From contig NZ_CP053440.1 in the NCBI RefSeq assembly GCF_000769405.2, positions 434,001 to 498,000 on the forward strand: DNA of 64,000 bases, given 5' to 3'. Each line of letters opens with the position of its first letter. The first letter of the stretch is position 1. The stretch is from Rhizobium brockwellii (lineage in GTDB: Bacteria > Pseudomonadota > Alphaproteobacteria > Rhizobiales > Rhizobiaceae). The notes beneath the pieces were generated by a model. That model saw nothing but the letters and a program-made list of their open reading frames with translations, had not been told where the DNA came from and did not search any database. The position numbers and the translations under genes are program-made. Positions 42,360 through 51,789 of the stretch are shown one piece after another.

Positions 42360-42811
42360 TTACTCGTCGCAGAAACATTCTTCTCGGGATAGGTGCCGCC
42401 ATGATCGTACCAAATGCTGGACTCGGCCAACAACCTGCCCAGGTCAACGGAAACAGTTCGACTGCTGTACGGGTGAGATTTACCTTTGGCGACTCCACAA
42501 TGACCGCCACACTCAACGACAGTCCGTCCGCGGGGGACTTCGCATCGATGTTGCCTTTGGACCTCACAATCGAGGACTACAGTCATAACGAAAAGATCGT
42601 TCGGCTACCCAGAAAGCTAACCGAAGAGGGAAGTGGGCCTTTTGATAACGAGCGACCCGGAGACCTCTGCTATTTCAAGCCGTGGGGAAATCTGGCGCTT
42701 TTCTATGGCGGCTACAAATGGGATGGCCTGATCCGTCTCGGTCGGTTCGAGGATGGCTTTGATCCGCTGCGCATTCGAGGAAATTTCTCGGTCCGCATCG
42801 AACGTGCCTAA
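42356..42811 (+). CDS. Exported cyclophilin-like fold protein
   Basis: The 151-residue protein begins with a Tat/Sec-type signal (ITRRRNILLGIGAAMIVPNA, cleavage near GLGQQ). The mature part shows VRFTFGDSTMTATLNDSPSA, LPLDLTIEDYSHNEK and GDLCYFKPWGNLALFYGG, the pattern of the small cyclophilin-like domain family (PF18050), whose function is unknown. It is translationally coupled to the MFS gene. Acts outside the cytoplasm if the signal is used. Confidence 0.78.
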   Translation: MITRRRNILLGIGAAMIVPNAGLGQQPAQVNGNSSTAVRVRFTFGDSTMTATLNDSPSAGDFASMLPLDLTIEDYSHNEKIVRLPRKLTEEGSGPFDNERPGDLCYFKPWGNLALFYGGYKWDGLIRLGRFEDGFDPLRIRGNFSVRIERA

Positions 42812-42939
42812 ACTTTTGTCGAGCCAACGATAGCTCAACTTTCAGCATCAAGGCCAAACGGCTCCGCTACAGAACCCGCAGACGGGACGCTGAAGCTCAC
42901 TCGGTCTCGGTTGGGGAGGGGCGGTTGCGCATGATGGCG

Positions 42940-43878
42940 TTAAGCTGGAACTTCGTCCAACTTCTTGTCCCTGCAAAGCTCCATGCCGACCTCGGTCACA
43001 CACGCGACAAGGTCTTTCCGTGGCTGATCCATGACGTAACCCTCACGGAAAAAGACTGCGATATCTCTATTGAGCGTGGGATCGAAGAAAGGCAGTTCGT
43101 AGAGCCTTTGCTCGGCGACCTCCTCGCGGACAGCATGGGCCGGCAAGAGGGCCAAGTGCTCGGTCTCTGCCACCAATGACTTGAGCAAGGACACCGATCC
43201 GCAGACCGTAATCTGGGGAAGGGGAGCGTCCATGGTCTGCATGATGTGATCCAAGACCGTGTGTGTCCTGCGCGACGTTGGGCTGATCCACGGATATTTC
43301 ACCAGATCGCCCCAGGTAAGCGTTTCCAATTCCCGCAGCGGATGATTTATTCCAGCGATCACACGCAGGGTGTCGCGGAAGAGCACCCTCTGACGTAGGC
43401 CGTCGAGCATATCGAAGACCTTTGTGAACCCGATCACGAAATCAAAATCGCGACGAAGAAGACCCGTGAGAAGATCGACTTGAGCGTTTTCGACGACCTC
43501 GAGATGGCCGCCCTCGTGGGTCTCGCGCCATTTGCTGAGCGCCATCGGCACGATTTTGCTGGCAAGGCTTGGTAGGCTGCCGATGCGAATGGACTCGCTC
43601 CGACAATCGTCCGCGTTCAAAAGGTCCCGTTCCGCGAGCTGAATCTCTTCCCTGATGAGACGCGCATGACAGTAAAGGATGTCGCCTTTCCTTGTCGCGA
43701 CAATGCCTTTAGGGCCGCGCTCGAGAAGTTGCATCCCAAGCTCGGCCTCCAGGCGATCCATCGATGTCGACAAGGCCGGCTGCGACACGCTCAACTGGCG
43801 CGCCGCGCGATTCAGGCTGCCTTGCTCGATGACGGCGGCAAAATAGAGAAGCTTTTTGGGATCGATCTCAAGCGCCAT
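42940..43878 (-). CDS. LysR-type transcriptional regulator
   Basis: The 312-residue protein has the winged helix-turn-helix at residues 8-66 (LLYFAAVIEQGSLNRAARQL, VSQPALSTSMDRLEAELGMQ) and an effector domain (SIRIGSLPSLASKIVPMAL onward). It is encoded 56 bp after the ALDH gene on the same strand. It is the only LysR gene in the catabolic island, so it is a candidate for binding the ATAAC-N5-GTTAT palindromes (T-N11-A type) spread over the island. No such palindrome lies before its own start. This link is inference. Confidence 0.9.
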   Translation of the reverse strand: MALEIDPKKLLYFAAVIEQGSLNRAARQLSVSQPALSTSMDRLEAELGMQLLERGPKGIVATRKGDILYCHARLIREEIQLAERDLLNADDCRSESIRIGSLPSLASKIVPMALSKWRETHEGGHLEVVENAQVDLLTGLLRRDFDFVIGFTKVFDMLDGLRQRVLFRDTLRVIAGINHPLRELETLTWGDLVKYPWISPTSRRTHTVLDHIMQTMDAPLPQITVCGSVSLLKSLVAETEHLALLPAHAVREEVAEQRLYELPFFDPTLNRDIAVFFREGYVMDQPRKDLVACVTEVGMELCRDKKLDEVPA

Positions 43879-43934
43879 CGCTAGAACTCACCTCCATTGG
43901 TTCGAAGATGAGTCTAAGCCTTTGAGCTTGAAAA

Positions 43935-45389
43935 TCAAACTTTTACCCGACGCTCCGCGATCGTCTTCGCAACCGTATAGCTGTGGTACATTTCCGTTCC
44001 GCCCTCGCGGCCAATACCACTTTCGCGAACGCCGCCGAAGGGCGCGTCGCCCCCCGGACTGGTGAAGACGTTGAGGGCGACCGATCCAACCTGAAGCTCC
44101 CGCGACAGATAGTCGGCGCGCTCCATGTCGTTGGTGAACACGAAAGCGGCAAGCCCCATGCTCAGGCTGTTGCTGATCTTCAGGGCTTCGTCCATGGAAT
44201 CCACCGCCATGCACGGAGCGATCGGACCGAAGGGTTCCTCGCTCATGACCCGGGCGTCCAGCGGCACGTCCGCCAAAACCGTGGGCTCATAGAACCATCC
44301 ACGGTTCCCGACACGCTTGCCGCCGGTTGTGACTCTCGCCCCATGGGAAACCGCATCCTCAACGAGGTCAGCCATGGCGGCCAAACGCCGTCGATTGGCG
44401 AGCGGACCCATCTGCACACCTTCGGTAAAGCCATCGCCGACCTTCAGCTTGCTGGCCTTCTCAGAGATGCTAGAGACGAAATCATCGTAACGGGAGCGAT
44501 GGATCAGGAAACGAGAGGGGGCGGAGCAAAACTGCCCTGCCATTCTGAACTTCCAGTTCACGGCCAGCTGGGCGATCTCGTCGGCGTTGGTGTTCTCATC
44601 GATAATAACAGGCGCATGACCGCCAAGCTCCATAAGGACGGGCTTCATTGTTTCGACTGCCAGTCTTGTAAGGTGCTTGCCCACGTTGATCGAACCGGTG
44701 AGCGTGACAAGCCTGGTGATAGGCGAGAGCACCAGTGTGCGTGACACCTCATCCGGATCGCCGAACACGACGTTCAGGACGCCCTTCGGAAGGCCGGCAT
44801 CAAGGAAGCACTGAGCGAACAGGCACGCCGTTGCTGGGGTTTCCTCGGCGGGTTTGAGGATGATCGAGCAGCCGGCAGCCAGCGACGCGCTGATCTTGCG
44901 GGAAGGAGCGCTCATCGGAACGTTCCACGGCGTAAAGGCTGCGACTGGACCAACAGGTTCGCGGACCACAAATTGTTGGATGGGCGGGTCGGTTGGCACT
45001 ATCCGGCCATACAGGCGGCGGATTTCTTCGGAGTCCCAGTCCAGGAACGTCGCGGACCGTTCGATTTCGGCCCGGACCTCAGCGTAGGTCCGCCCCGATT
45101 CAGCCGTGAAGATTGGTGCGATGTCTTTTGCACGTTCACGAACAAGCGCCGCGGCGCGCCGCATCACCGCTGCCCTTGCCGTTGGAGGTGTCCTACGCCA
45201 CGTCTCGAAACCGCGCGCTGACGATTCCAATGCGTTCTGCAGATCCCGTGCCGTGGCCTTGGGCACTTGGCCGAGGATCGACTCGTCGCTGGGGTTTTCC
45301 ACGTCGCAGAGCGCCTCGCGGTCGTAAATCCATTCTCCATCAATCAGGAGCCCAATCTTCGGGTAAGTACATTGCTGTTTGTCAGTCAT
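43935..45389 (-). CDS. NAD(P)-dependent aldehyde dehydrogenase
   Basis: The 484-residue ALDH has E254 in LMELGGHAPV and nucleophile C288 in AGQFCSAPSR, with FTPWNVPMSAP at the cofactor site. This FCSAPSR form is typical of succinate-semialdehyde/glutarate-semialdehyde-like and related ALDHs. The start at 45389 has AAAGGA upstream. Last gene of a minus-strand operon with a hydroxyacid dehydrogenase, a lactonase and an SDR. Substrate probably a sugar-derived aldehyde. Confidence 0.9.
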   Translation of the reverse strand: MTDKQQCTYPKIGLLIDGEWIYDREALCDVENPSDESILGQVPKATARDLQNALESSARGFETWRRTPPTARAAVMRRAAALVRERAKDIAPIFTAESGRTYAEVRAEIERSATFLDWDSEEIRRLYGRIVPTDPPIQQFVVREPVGPVAAFTPWNVPMSAPSRKISASLAAGCSIILKPAEETPATACLFAQCFLDAGLPKGVLNVVFGDPDEVSRTLVLSPITRLVTLTGSINVGKHLTRLAVETMKPVLMELGGHAPVIIDENTNADEIAQLAVNWKFRMAGQFCSAPSRFLIHRSRYDDFVSSISEKASKLKVGDGFTEGVQMGPLANRRRLAAMADLVEDAVSHGARVTTGGKRVGNRGWFYEPTVLADVPLDARVMSEEPFGPIAPCMAVDSMDEALKISNSLSMGLAAFVFTNDMERADYLSRELQVGSVALNVFTSPGGDAPFGGVRESGIGREGGTEMYHSYTVAKTIAERRVKV

Positions 45390-45448
45390 TTCGTCGGTCC
45401 TTTGGAAATCGATCGGCATCGATCTCGCTTCTGATTGATGTCGGCAGG

Positions 45449-46387
45449 TTAGTTTTGCCGCGAGTGCGCGGTCGCAAGAAATGCGAGGACCTCATCCTCG
45501 GCGATCCGGGCACCTCGAGAGCGCTGCCCCCAAGTCTGTCCGCCGATGTGCGGTGTCAGGATCACATTGGGCAAAGCCGCCAGCCGGGGAGGGATCACTG
45601 GTTCTGTGTCGAGAACGTCAAGCGCTGCACCAGCGATCGCCTTGGTCTCCAGAGCGACGATGAGCGCTTCTGTGTCGACGAGGTTACCGCGGCCGACATT
45701 TATGAGCCGTCCTTTCGGCCCAAGAGCTGCAAGCTCTCGCGATCCGATCACATGCTTGAGGTCCGCTGTGCCGGGAACGGCCAGGACGAGGACATCGCTC
45801 GCTTCGGCCAGTGCCTCCCATCCGTCGTAAAGGGATGCGCCGAGACCCTCGTTCGATCCCCTTTTCAATCCCGCGATCTTCATTTTCGAGGCAGAGGCAC
45901 GCGCGGCGATTGCTTGACCAATGCGGCCGCTCAGCCCGCCGATGCCGATCGTCATGCCGACCGGGCTATCGCCGACATCAAATCTACCGCGTTCCCACTC
46001 GCCGCCCCGCGCAAAGGCATCCGCCCGGACGAGATCGCGGCAGAGCATGATGGTCAACGTCATGGCAAGATCAGCGACGTCGTCGGTCAACGCCTCGCCA
46101 ACGCAACGAACCCGCACGCCGCGCTTTTCAAGACCCGGAATGTCGATCTTGTCACTTCCAGCTCCCTGCGAAACCACAAAGCCCAGATTGGGCAGCTTAT
46201 CGGCAAGCTCTGCGCTGCATCCTCTTGTGGCGCTCGTCATCAGAACCCGCACGGCCGATCTATCTGCCTCGGACACCTCGGCGACGCCTTCGGGGCCGGC
46301 CACGATCCGGATCAGGTCCGATTGATCGAGATTTGGGTAGGTCATGCCGGCGAGCGGCGGGAATGACAGGATGGATTTTACAGTCAT
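45449..46387 (-). CDS. D-isomer-specific 2-hydroxyacid dehydrogenase
   Basis: The 312-residue protein has a Rossmann region near residue 148 (GIGGLSGRIGQAIAARA, slightly altered from GxGxxG), catalytic Arg in LINVGRGNLVD, Glu in ALDVLDTEP and His in LTPHIGGQTWG. It interconverts a 2-oxo acid and a D-2-hydroxy acid, for example hydroxypyruvate/glyoxylate. A palindromic operator variant lies 78 bp upstream (46465-46479), so it may have its own promoter within the operon. Confidence 0.9.
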   Translation of the reverse strand: MTVKSILSFPPLAGMTYPNLDQSDLIRIVAGPEGVAEVSEADRSAVRVLMTSATRGCSAELADKLPNLGFVVSQGAGSDKIDIPGLEKRGVRVRCVGEALTDDVADLAMTLTIMLCRDLVRADAFARGGEWERGRFDVGDSPVGMTIGIGGLSGRIGQAIAARASASKMKIAGLKRGSNEGLGASLYDGWEALAEASDVLVLAVPGTADLKHVIGSRELAALGPKGRLINVGRGNLVDTEALIVALETKAIAGAALDVLDTEPVIPPRLAALPNVILTPHIGGQTWGQRSRGARIAEDEVLAFLATAHSRQN

Positions 46388-46464
46388 GGCAGCTTCGATT
46401 TGGTTGAGTTGGCGTCAGGCTATCGGCCGACGAGACGGGTCGCAACGCGTTCGGTGGCGTGGGT

Positions 46465-46479
46465 ATAGCTTTAGGTTAT
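46465..46479. promoter_or_regulatory. Palindromic operator variant upstream of the hydroxyacid dehydrogenase gene
   Basis: ATAGCTTTAGGTTAT differs from ATAAC-N5-GTTAT at one base, and its flanks (GGT… and …ATC) also match the copy at 48170-48184. It sits in the 106-bp gap between the dehydrogenase start (46387) and the lactonase stop (46494). Confidence 0.5.
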
Positions 46480-46493
46480 ATCCACGCGGCACT

Positions 46494-47318
46494 TCAAAGA
46501 TCGGCATAGAAAACCGCGCTTTTGCGCAGGCCTGCAGCCATATCAGCCTCGGAGCCCAAGAACGCCGTCATGAAAAGACGGCGGCCGCTCTTTGCTCCGA
46601 GTGTGCACGATATTGCAGAGCCATCGAACTTGAAGGTGTTGGTGATCCGGCCCCCGTCGAGCACCCGGACAAACTCGCCGGTGTTGTATATGCCGGCCCA
46701 GACGCCACCGTCCGCGTCAGCGCAGAGCCCATCCGGTTGGCGGCCATCGAGATCGGCAAAAATGCGACGGTTGCTCAGGTTTCCTTGCGTATCGATGTCG
46801 AACGCGCTGATGCGGGCTTTCCAGGTCTCGGCAACTACAAGAGTGCGCCCGCCATCGATGACAACGGAGCCGTTCGGGAAGTCCACATCGCTCGCTGCCA
46901 CCGAGATTGACCCGTCTCTGTCCACTCGATGGAGCGTCGTAGAGCAGGGCGGATCATTGGCGACGAAGTCGTAGCCGAAGTCTCCGATGTAGATGCGATC
47001 CGAAGCGTCTATCGCGAAGTCGTTCAGCCACCACTTCGTATGAGCTGAAAGATCGGCGTATTCGCTGATCGCCGATCCATCGAAACGCAGAAGCTTGCGA
47101 TCCATGGCCGACACAATCACCAGGGATCCATCAGACATGAACCCCAGCCCCGATGGCCTGTTCGGTATCTCCAGATATTCGCTGCGCTTGCCACTGGCGT
47201 CCAGAGCGTGGACTTTGTGATCGAATACGTCGGACAGCCACAGGCGGCCATCATGCCACTTTGGGGCCTCCAGAAATAGAAAGCCGTCCGCGAGCAACCG
47301 CGGGTGTTCCACTCCCAT
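46494..47318 (-). CDS. SMP-30/gluconolactonase family lactonase
   Basis: The 274-residue beta-propeller protein has LADGFLFLEAPKWHDGRLWL (metal-binding Glu in FLEAPxW), RPSGLGFMSDGSLVI, WLNDFAIDASDRIYIGDFG (Asn/Asp metal ligands) and PDGLCADADGGVWAGIYNTG. It hydrolyses sugar lactones with a divalent metal. No signal peptide, so cytoplasmic. GGAGGAAATGTA precedes the ATG. With an SDR upstream (sugar to lactone) and hydroxyacid dehydrogenase and ALDH downstream, a sugar oxidation route is likely. Confidence 0.9.
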   Translation of the reverse strand: MGVEHPRLLADGFLFLEAPKWHDGRLWLSDVFDHKVHALDASGKRSEYLEIPNRPSGLGFMSDGSLVIVSAMDRKLLRFDGSAISEYADLSAHTKWWLNDFAIDASDRIYIGDFGYDFVANDPPCSTTLHRVDRDGSISVAASDVDFPNGSVVIDGGRTLVVAETWKARISAFDIDTQGNLSNRRIFADLDGRQPDGLCADADGGVWAGIYNTGEFVRVLDGGRITNTFKFDGSAISCTLGAKSGRRLFMTAFLGSEADMAAGLRKSAVFYADL

Positions 47319-47343
47319 TACATTTCCTCCCAGTACCGATGGC

Positions 47344-48087
47344 TTACCAGCCGCCGTCGCAGTGTACGTCCTGTCCGCTAATAAGGTCCGCCTGCGGGCT
47401 GGATAAGAACACGGCCAGGTTGGCGATATCGACCGGCTCGATCCTACGTTTGATACTCTGACGCTCAAGAATCCACTGGTGATAGGCTTCTCGTTTCTCG
47501 CCGAAATGCCTCCATTCAGCGTCCGAGACGACCGCGCCAGGGGAGATGCCGTTCACGGTGATCTTGTACTTGCCAAGTTCCCGCGCCATCGACTTCACCA
47601 GCCCGAACATCGCGCCCTTGGAGGCGACGTACGGTACGAAACCCTCCCAGTTTCCGTTGAGGGTCAGAGAAGTCAGATTGATGATCTTGCCGTACATCTT
47701 CTGCTTCATGTGCTTGCTGCAGGCTCTTGCCAGCACGAAGGCGGCAGTAGAGTTGACGCGGACCTCCTCCTCGTATTCTTCTATGGAGAACTCCTCGTGG
47801 GGTTTGTTGACCACGAATGCCGCGTTGTTCACCAGGATATCGATGCCGCCGACGTCGTCGGCAAGCTTCGTGACCGCGGATTCGAGATCGGAGAGTTGGT
47901 TCAGATCCGCGCCGAAATAGCGGGCTTCCTGCGCCAGACCGCGAACCGTTTCATCGGCGTTTTCCGCCCCCGGAAGATCGGACGCGATGACCCGCGCTCC
48001 TTCCTGGCCATAGCGTTCGACCAAAGATCTACCGATCGTTCCCAGTGCACCTGTGATCAATACGGTTTTGCCATTTAGTGACGGCAT
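47344..48087 (-). CDS. Short-chain dehydrogenase/reductase
   Basis: The 247-residue classical SDR has TGALGTIGRSLVERYG at residues 11-26, NNAAFV, a catalytic serine in NLTSLTLNG and the YVASK site, then SPGAVVSD and HCDGGW at the end. The start at 48087 is chosen because GGAGGAG lies just before it; in-frame ATGs at 48099 and 48105 would place that sequence inside the gene. First gene of the lactonase operon; the palindrome at 48170 lies 82 bp upstream. Confidence 0.88.
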   Translation of the reverse strand: MPSLNGKTVLITGALGTIGRSLVERYGQEGARVIASDLPGAENADETVRGLAQEARYFGADLNQLSDLESAVTKLADDVGGIDILVNNAAFVVNKPHEEFSIEEYEEEVRVNSTAAFVLARACSKHMKQKMYGKIINLTSLTLNGNWEGFVPYVASKGAMFGLVKSMARELGKYKITVNGISPGAVVSDAEWRHFGEKREAYHQWILERQSIKRRIEPVDIANLAVFLSSPQADLISGQDVHCDGGW

Positions 48088-48169
48088 ATTCTCCTCCATG
48101 TTCATTCTTAGAACTTTCCACTTTGGAGCTGAATTGAGAACCACCAATGTCGCTAGCGACCAGGACGAT

Positions 48170-48184
48170 ATAACTTAAAGTTAT
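48170..48184. promoter_or_regulatory. Palindromic operator, best copy, in a divergent promoter
   Basis: ATAACTTAAAGTTAT is the core of a perfect inverted repeat of 10 bp arms (48167-48187) around one central base. It lies midway between the SDR start (48087) and the MmgE/PrpD start (48284). The core has T-N11-A spacing as in LysR sites. Confidence 0.65.
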
Positions 48185-48283
48185 ATCATCGCGTTTGGGG
48201 GACCTCGTTGATGCAGGTTGGTGATGAGATCAGTTTCGGTTCGTGCAACATCAGCTTACTGACTAGGAATAGGGTTTTCGACA

Positions 48284-49669
48284 ATGACTGATGAAACGCG
48301 CGATCTTGTCCATATCTTCGGTACTCACGCTGCCGAGGTCGACATCGATCGACTCGATGAAAGCGCACGTTGGGCGGCGAAAAAGAGCATCCTGGACACG
48401 CTTGGCGTCATCCTTGCCGCCAGCGGTATGGAACCGGCAGTTCAGGCAGTCGCGGAAATCGTCGCCGAAACCGGAGGGCGGCCAGACTGCACGGTCCTCG
48501 GGTTCGGAGGGAAGGCTCCGGCCCTCATGGCGGCCATGGCGAACGGTGCCCTGGCTCATTGCCTCGACTACGATGACCAAACGCCGTGGGGACAACATAC
48601 CGCCAGCTCGATTGTGCCGGCCGTGTTCGCTGTCGCGGAGCGGCAAGGTGGAGTGCATGGGAGAGATCTGATCGCCGCGGTGGCCGCTGGCCAGGACATC
48701 TTCGCCCGGCTCAGGTGCAATGTCGGATGGAACAAAGACTGGAACCTATCGACTGTGTTGGCGGTCTTTGCGGCGGCAGCATCCGCCAGTCGCGTGATGG
48801 GTCTGTCACCCTCGCAGACGGCAGCCGCTATGGGGATCGCGACCATGCAGTCTTCAGGGATCATGGAGATGGTAGCGGGCAGGGGAAGTGACCTGCGTGG
48901 AATGTATGCGGGGTTTTCGGCCAAGGGAGCTGTGCTTGCCGCGATGATGGCCGAGAAGGGCGTTACGGGCATCGACAAGGCCTTCGAGGGGCAATACGGT
49001 TTCTTGAATACCTATTTCGGCGGCCGCTACGATCGCGAAAAGATAGTTGCCGACCTCGGGCGGGAATTCCTCGGGAGTGGAACGCTGTACAAGCGTTGGC
49101 CATGTGTCGGCACCGCGCACAGCCACATGAAGGCCGCCATTGACATCGTGACCCGTAACAACATACAGCCGGATGAAATTGCTGAAATCCGCCTGCACGT
49201 CGGCGATTATCACGATCTGATGTGTCAGCCGCTTGATGAGCGGCGCGCGCCCGCAACTCTCGCCGACGCCAAGTTCAGCCTTCCGTATTTGGTCTCGGTA
49301 GCCGTCGTGCGGAGGGGAATGAGCGTTACCGACTTCACGGAAGCGTCGCTCAACGACAAGAAAGTGCTGTCAGTGGGCCAGAAGATGACCTTGGTGCGAG
49401 ATTCCACACTGGATTGGAAGCTGGAGCTGCCGCCAGGGCGCGTGGAAATAACCACCGGTGGGGGCGGCCGGTGGATCGAGGAAGGGCGTCGTGTTCCCGG
49501 CAACGCGGACAATCCGATGAGCTGGGAGGATGTCTGTGTGAAGTTTTTCGAATGCGCGTCCGTTGCGAAAGATCCGGTCCCGGAAGCAATTTCGGCGAGA
49601 GCCGTGGCCCTCGCCGAACGATTGGAAACGCTCGATGATGCAGCCGAATTGGTCAGGTGCCTCGCCTGA
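48284..49669 (+). CDS. MmgE/PrpD family protein
   Basis: The 461-residue protein has the family plan: a large helical domain (SARWAAKKSILDTLGVILAA, NGALAHCLDYDDQTPWGQHT with the conserved His/Asp) and a smaller lid domain (WPCVGTAHSHMKAAIDIVTR). Members include 2-methylcitrate dehydratase, cis-aconitate decarboxylase and epimerases of tricarboxylates. The substrate here is not evident; a dehydratase or epimerase acting on a sugar-derived acid is possible because no other dehydratase gene is seen in the island. It stands alone on the plus strand, divergent from the lactonase operon and sharing the best palindrome. Confidence 0.85.
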   Translation: MTDETRDLVHIFGTHAAEVDIDRLDESARWAAKKSILDTLGVILAASGMEPAVQAVAEIVAETGGRPDCTVLGFGGKAPALMAAMANGALAHCLDYDDQTPWGQHTASSIVPAVFAVAERQGGVHGRDLIAAVAAGQDIFARLRCNVGWNKDWNLSTVLAVFAAAASASRVMGLSPSQTAAAMGIATMQSSGIMEMVAGRGSDLRGMYAGFSAKGAVLAAMMAEKGVTGIDKAFEGQYGFLNTYFGGRYDREKIVADLGREFLGSGTLYKRWPCVGTAHSHMKAAIDIVTRNNIQPDEIAEIRLHVGDYHDLMCQPLDERRAPATLADAKFSLPYLVSVAVVRRGMSVTDFTEASLNDKKVLSVGQKMTLVRDSTLDWKLELPPGRVEITTGGGGRWIEEGRRVPGNADNPMSWEDVCVKFFECASVAKDPVPEAISARAVALAERLETLDDAAELVRCLA

Positions 49670-49688
49670 CCAGCGTTCTCGTCGCGCT

Positions 49689-50465
49689 TCAGATGCCCGC
49701 TGTCTGACCGCCGTCAACGATCATGGCGTGACCCGTGACAAACCCGCCCGCCTCGGAGCAAAGCCAAAGCACCGTACCCGCGATTTCCTCGGGACGACCC
49801 ATTCGACCTATAGGCTCCTGGGCAATCATAAAGGCGCGGCCTTCGTCCGTGTCATTGGTGTAACGGGAGATCATGGGGGTATCGATGATGCCAGGGCAAA
49901 TGGCGTTCACTCGGATGCCTTTGTCGGCATACTCTAGTGCTGCCACCTTGCTAGCCGCGACCACGCCAAACTTCGATGCGCAGTAGCTGGATTGGTTTCT
50001 GATAGCGAGGACACCGGCACCCGACGCCGTGTTTACGATGGCCCCGCTGCCTTGCTTCAGCATGATTTCGATCTGGTACTTCATGCAGAGGAACACGCTC
50101 TTGAGGTTCACCGCGATGACGCGGTCCCAAAGCTCCTCTGAAATGTCGCCGATCGGTTGCGCCGGCTGTTCGATACCGGCGTTGTTGTGGGCCGCATCCA
50201 GTCGTCCGAACGTCTCCACCGTCTTGTCGATTGCGCCCTTCACCTGGTCACCCTTGGTGACATCGCATGTGATCGGGAGGACTTTTCCGCCTGCGTCACG
50301 GATGATGGCAGCGGTCTCATTCAGGCCGACTTCGTTGATATCGACGGCGGCAACCGAAGCACCAGCCTTGGCGAATGCCAGAGCCGTAGCCCTTCCGACG
50401 CCGCTTCCGGCTCCGGTCACGAAGGCAACCTTGCCGGCGTAGTCTACTCTTGGAATATCGGTCAC
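49689..50465 (-). CDS. Short-chain dehydrogenase/reductase
   Basis: The 258-residue SDR has TGAGSGVGRATALAFAKAG, NNAGIEQPAQP, a catalytic serine in NTASGAGVLA, YCASK and PGIIDTPMISRY. The frame has no suitable ATG: the start is the GTG at 50465, with CTGGAGTG about eight bases upstream. It is the last gene of the ribose-type ABC operon, so it probably oxidises the imported sugar or polyol. Confidence 0.88.
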   Translation of the reverse strand: MTDIPRVDYAGKVAFVTGAGSGVGRATALAFAKAGASVAAVDINEVGLNETAAIIRDAGGKVLPITCDVTKGDQVKGAIDKTVETFGRLDAAHNNAGIEQPAQPIGDISEELWDRVIAVNLKSVFLCMKYQIEIMLKQGSGAIVNTASGAGVLAIRNQSSYCASKFGVVAASKVAALEYADKGIRVNAICPGIIDTPMISRYTNDTDEGRAFMIAQEPIGRMGRPEEIAGTVLWLCSEAGGFVTGHAMIVDGGQTAGI

Positions 50466-50541
50466 GAAATGCACTCCAGTGTTCAGATATTGAAGAAAAG
50501 ACCGTCCGTCAGTGGACCGGGCGGTCTGAACGTATGTCAGG

Positions 50542-51759
50542 TCAGCCGCCGGTCTTTGACTTCGACTTGTTCCCACCGACCGTGTAGATCGCGGCGGCTA
50601 CGACCACGACAATGCCCTCGATCAGGCCCTGCCAGTTCGCGCCAAGGTTCAAGATGTTGAAGCCATTCGTGAGGGAGAACAGGAGGAGCGCGCCCGCAAG
50701 GGTTTTGATCACGCTGCCCGCGCCGCCGAACAGGGACGTCCCACCGAGGATGGCCGCCGCTATAACTGTAAGCTCAGCGCCTTGGAGGCCAGCGGGATTG
50801 ATGGAGCGCAGCCGGCTGGCGAAAAGGATGCCGGCGAACCCTGCTGCTCCGCTGCAGAAGACGAAGGCCATCAGCTTGTAGAGAAGCACATTGATGCCGG
50901 AAAGCCTGGCTGCTTCGGAGTTGCCGCCGACGGCGTATACGCGGCGTCCCACCATTGTGAAGGTCAACGTGAACCAGACAATCGTGGTGAAGATGGCGAG
51001 GTAGATTACCGGATTGCGCAGAGTCAGCTCACCGCCCGACGCCCAAGCGAGCAGAAGAAGCGCGATGCCGCCAATCGTCATCCCGATAGAGGAGGGGCGC
51101 ATTGGGGCTTTGTTGCTCAGCGTCCTCGCCAGGCCGATAGCTCCCAAAGCCAGCAGTAAGACGCCGCCCGCGACAATCAGCCAGAAACCATCGTGGCGAC
51201 CGCCCTCGAAGGCCTTCATTGTTGCGATGACGTCGGGGTCCGACGCAGACAGCGAGCGACCGTCTGTGTAGATCAGAACGAGACCGCGTACGGCAGTCAT
51301 CGTGCCCAGGGTGACGATGAAGGCGTTAATGCCCAGGAACTGGACGATCGATCCATTGATCAGGCCGATTGCCATAGCCACTGCCATAGCAAGGGCCGCA
51401 GCTGGAATGAAACCAATCGCGTCAGCATTGCCGATCAGGATCACGGCAGCTAGCGCCGCGACCGAAGCGACAGAGAGGTCGAAGTTTCCGCTGATGAGCA
51501 CGACGGTCATAGCGACCGCCATGATGGCCATCAACGATGACTGATAGACCACGTTCGAGAGGTTCAAAACACTCAGGTAGTTTGACTGACCGAGGTAACT
51601 CGTGAGTAGCGTTATCACGGCAATCAACAGCAGCAGGGCGTAATAGACGCCACGCTCTCTCAGACCGAACAGGCGACGCCAGTTGGTGGCCGGCGCAGCG
51701 TAGTTGATTTGGGGAGCTTCCGGGATTTTCTCGACCGGGCTTTGGGTAATTGTATTCAT
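50542..51759 (-). CDS. Sugar ABC transporter permease, RbsC-like
   Basis: The permease of 405 residues has about ten membrane helices and shows the RbsC/AraH-type motif ISGNFDLSVASVAALAAVIL and the C-terminal GAELTVIAAAILGGTSLFGG. It is longer than E. coli RbsC (321) because of an N-terminal cytoplasmic extension and an extra hydrophobic insert near 165-235. It forms the channel with the ATPase and binding protein encoded upstream. Confidence 0.9.
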   Translation of the reverse strand: MNTITQSPVEKIPEAPQINYAAPATNWRRLFGLRERGVYYALLLLIAVITLLTSYLGQSNYLSVLNLSNVVYQSSLMAIMAVAMTVVLISGNFDLSVASVAALAAVILIGNADAIGFIPAAALAMAVAMAIGLINGSIVQFLGINAFIVTLGTMTAVRGLVLIYTDGRSLSASDPDVIATMKAFEGGRHDGFWLIVAGGVLLLALGAIGLARTLSNKAPMRPSSIGMTIGGIALLLLAWASGGELTLRNPVIYLAIFTTIVWFTLTFTMVGRRVYAVGGNSEAARLSGINVLLYKLMAFVFCSGAAGFAGILFASRLRSINPAGLQGAELTVIAAAILGGTSLFGGAGSVIKTLAGALLLFSLTNGFNILNLGANWQGLIEGIVVVVAAAIYTVGGNKSKSKTGG

Positions 51760-51789
51760 GGCGTTCTCTCGCTTTCTCAACGATGCCGG

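Noticed and set aside
45113..46366. A 417-codon open frame on the plus strand
   Set aside because: It is antisense to the ALDH and the hydroxyacid dehydrogenase, has no family pattern and no ribosome site.
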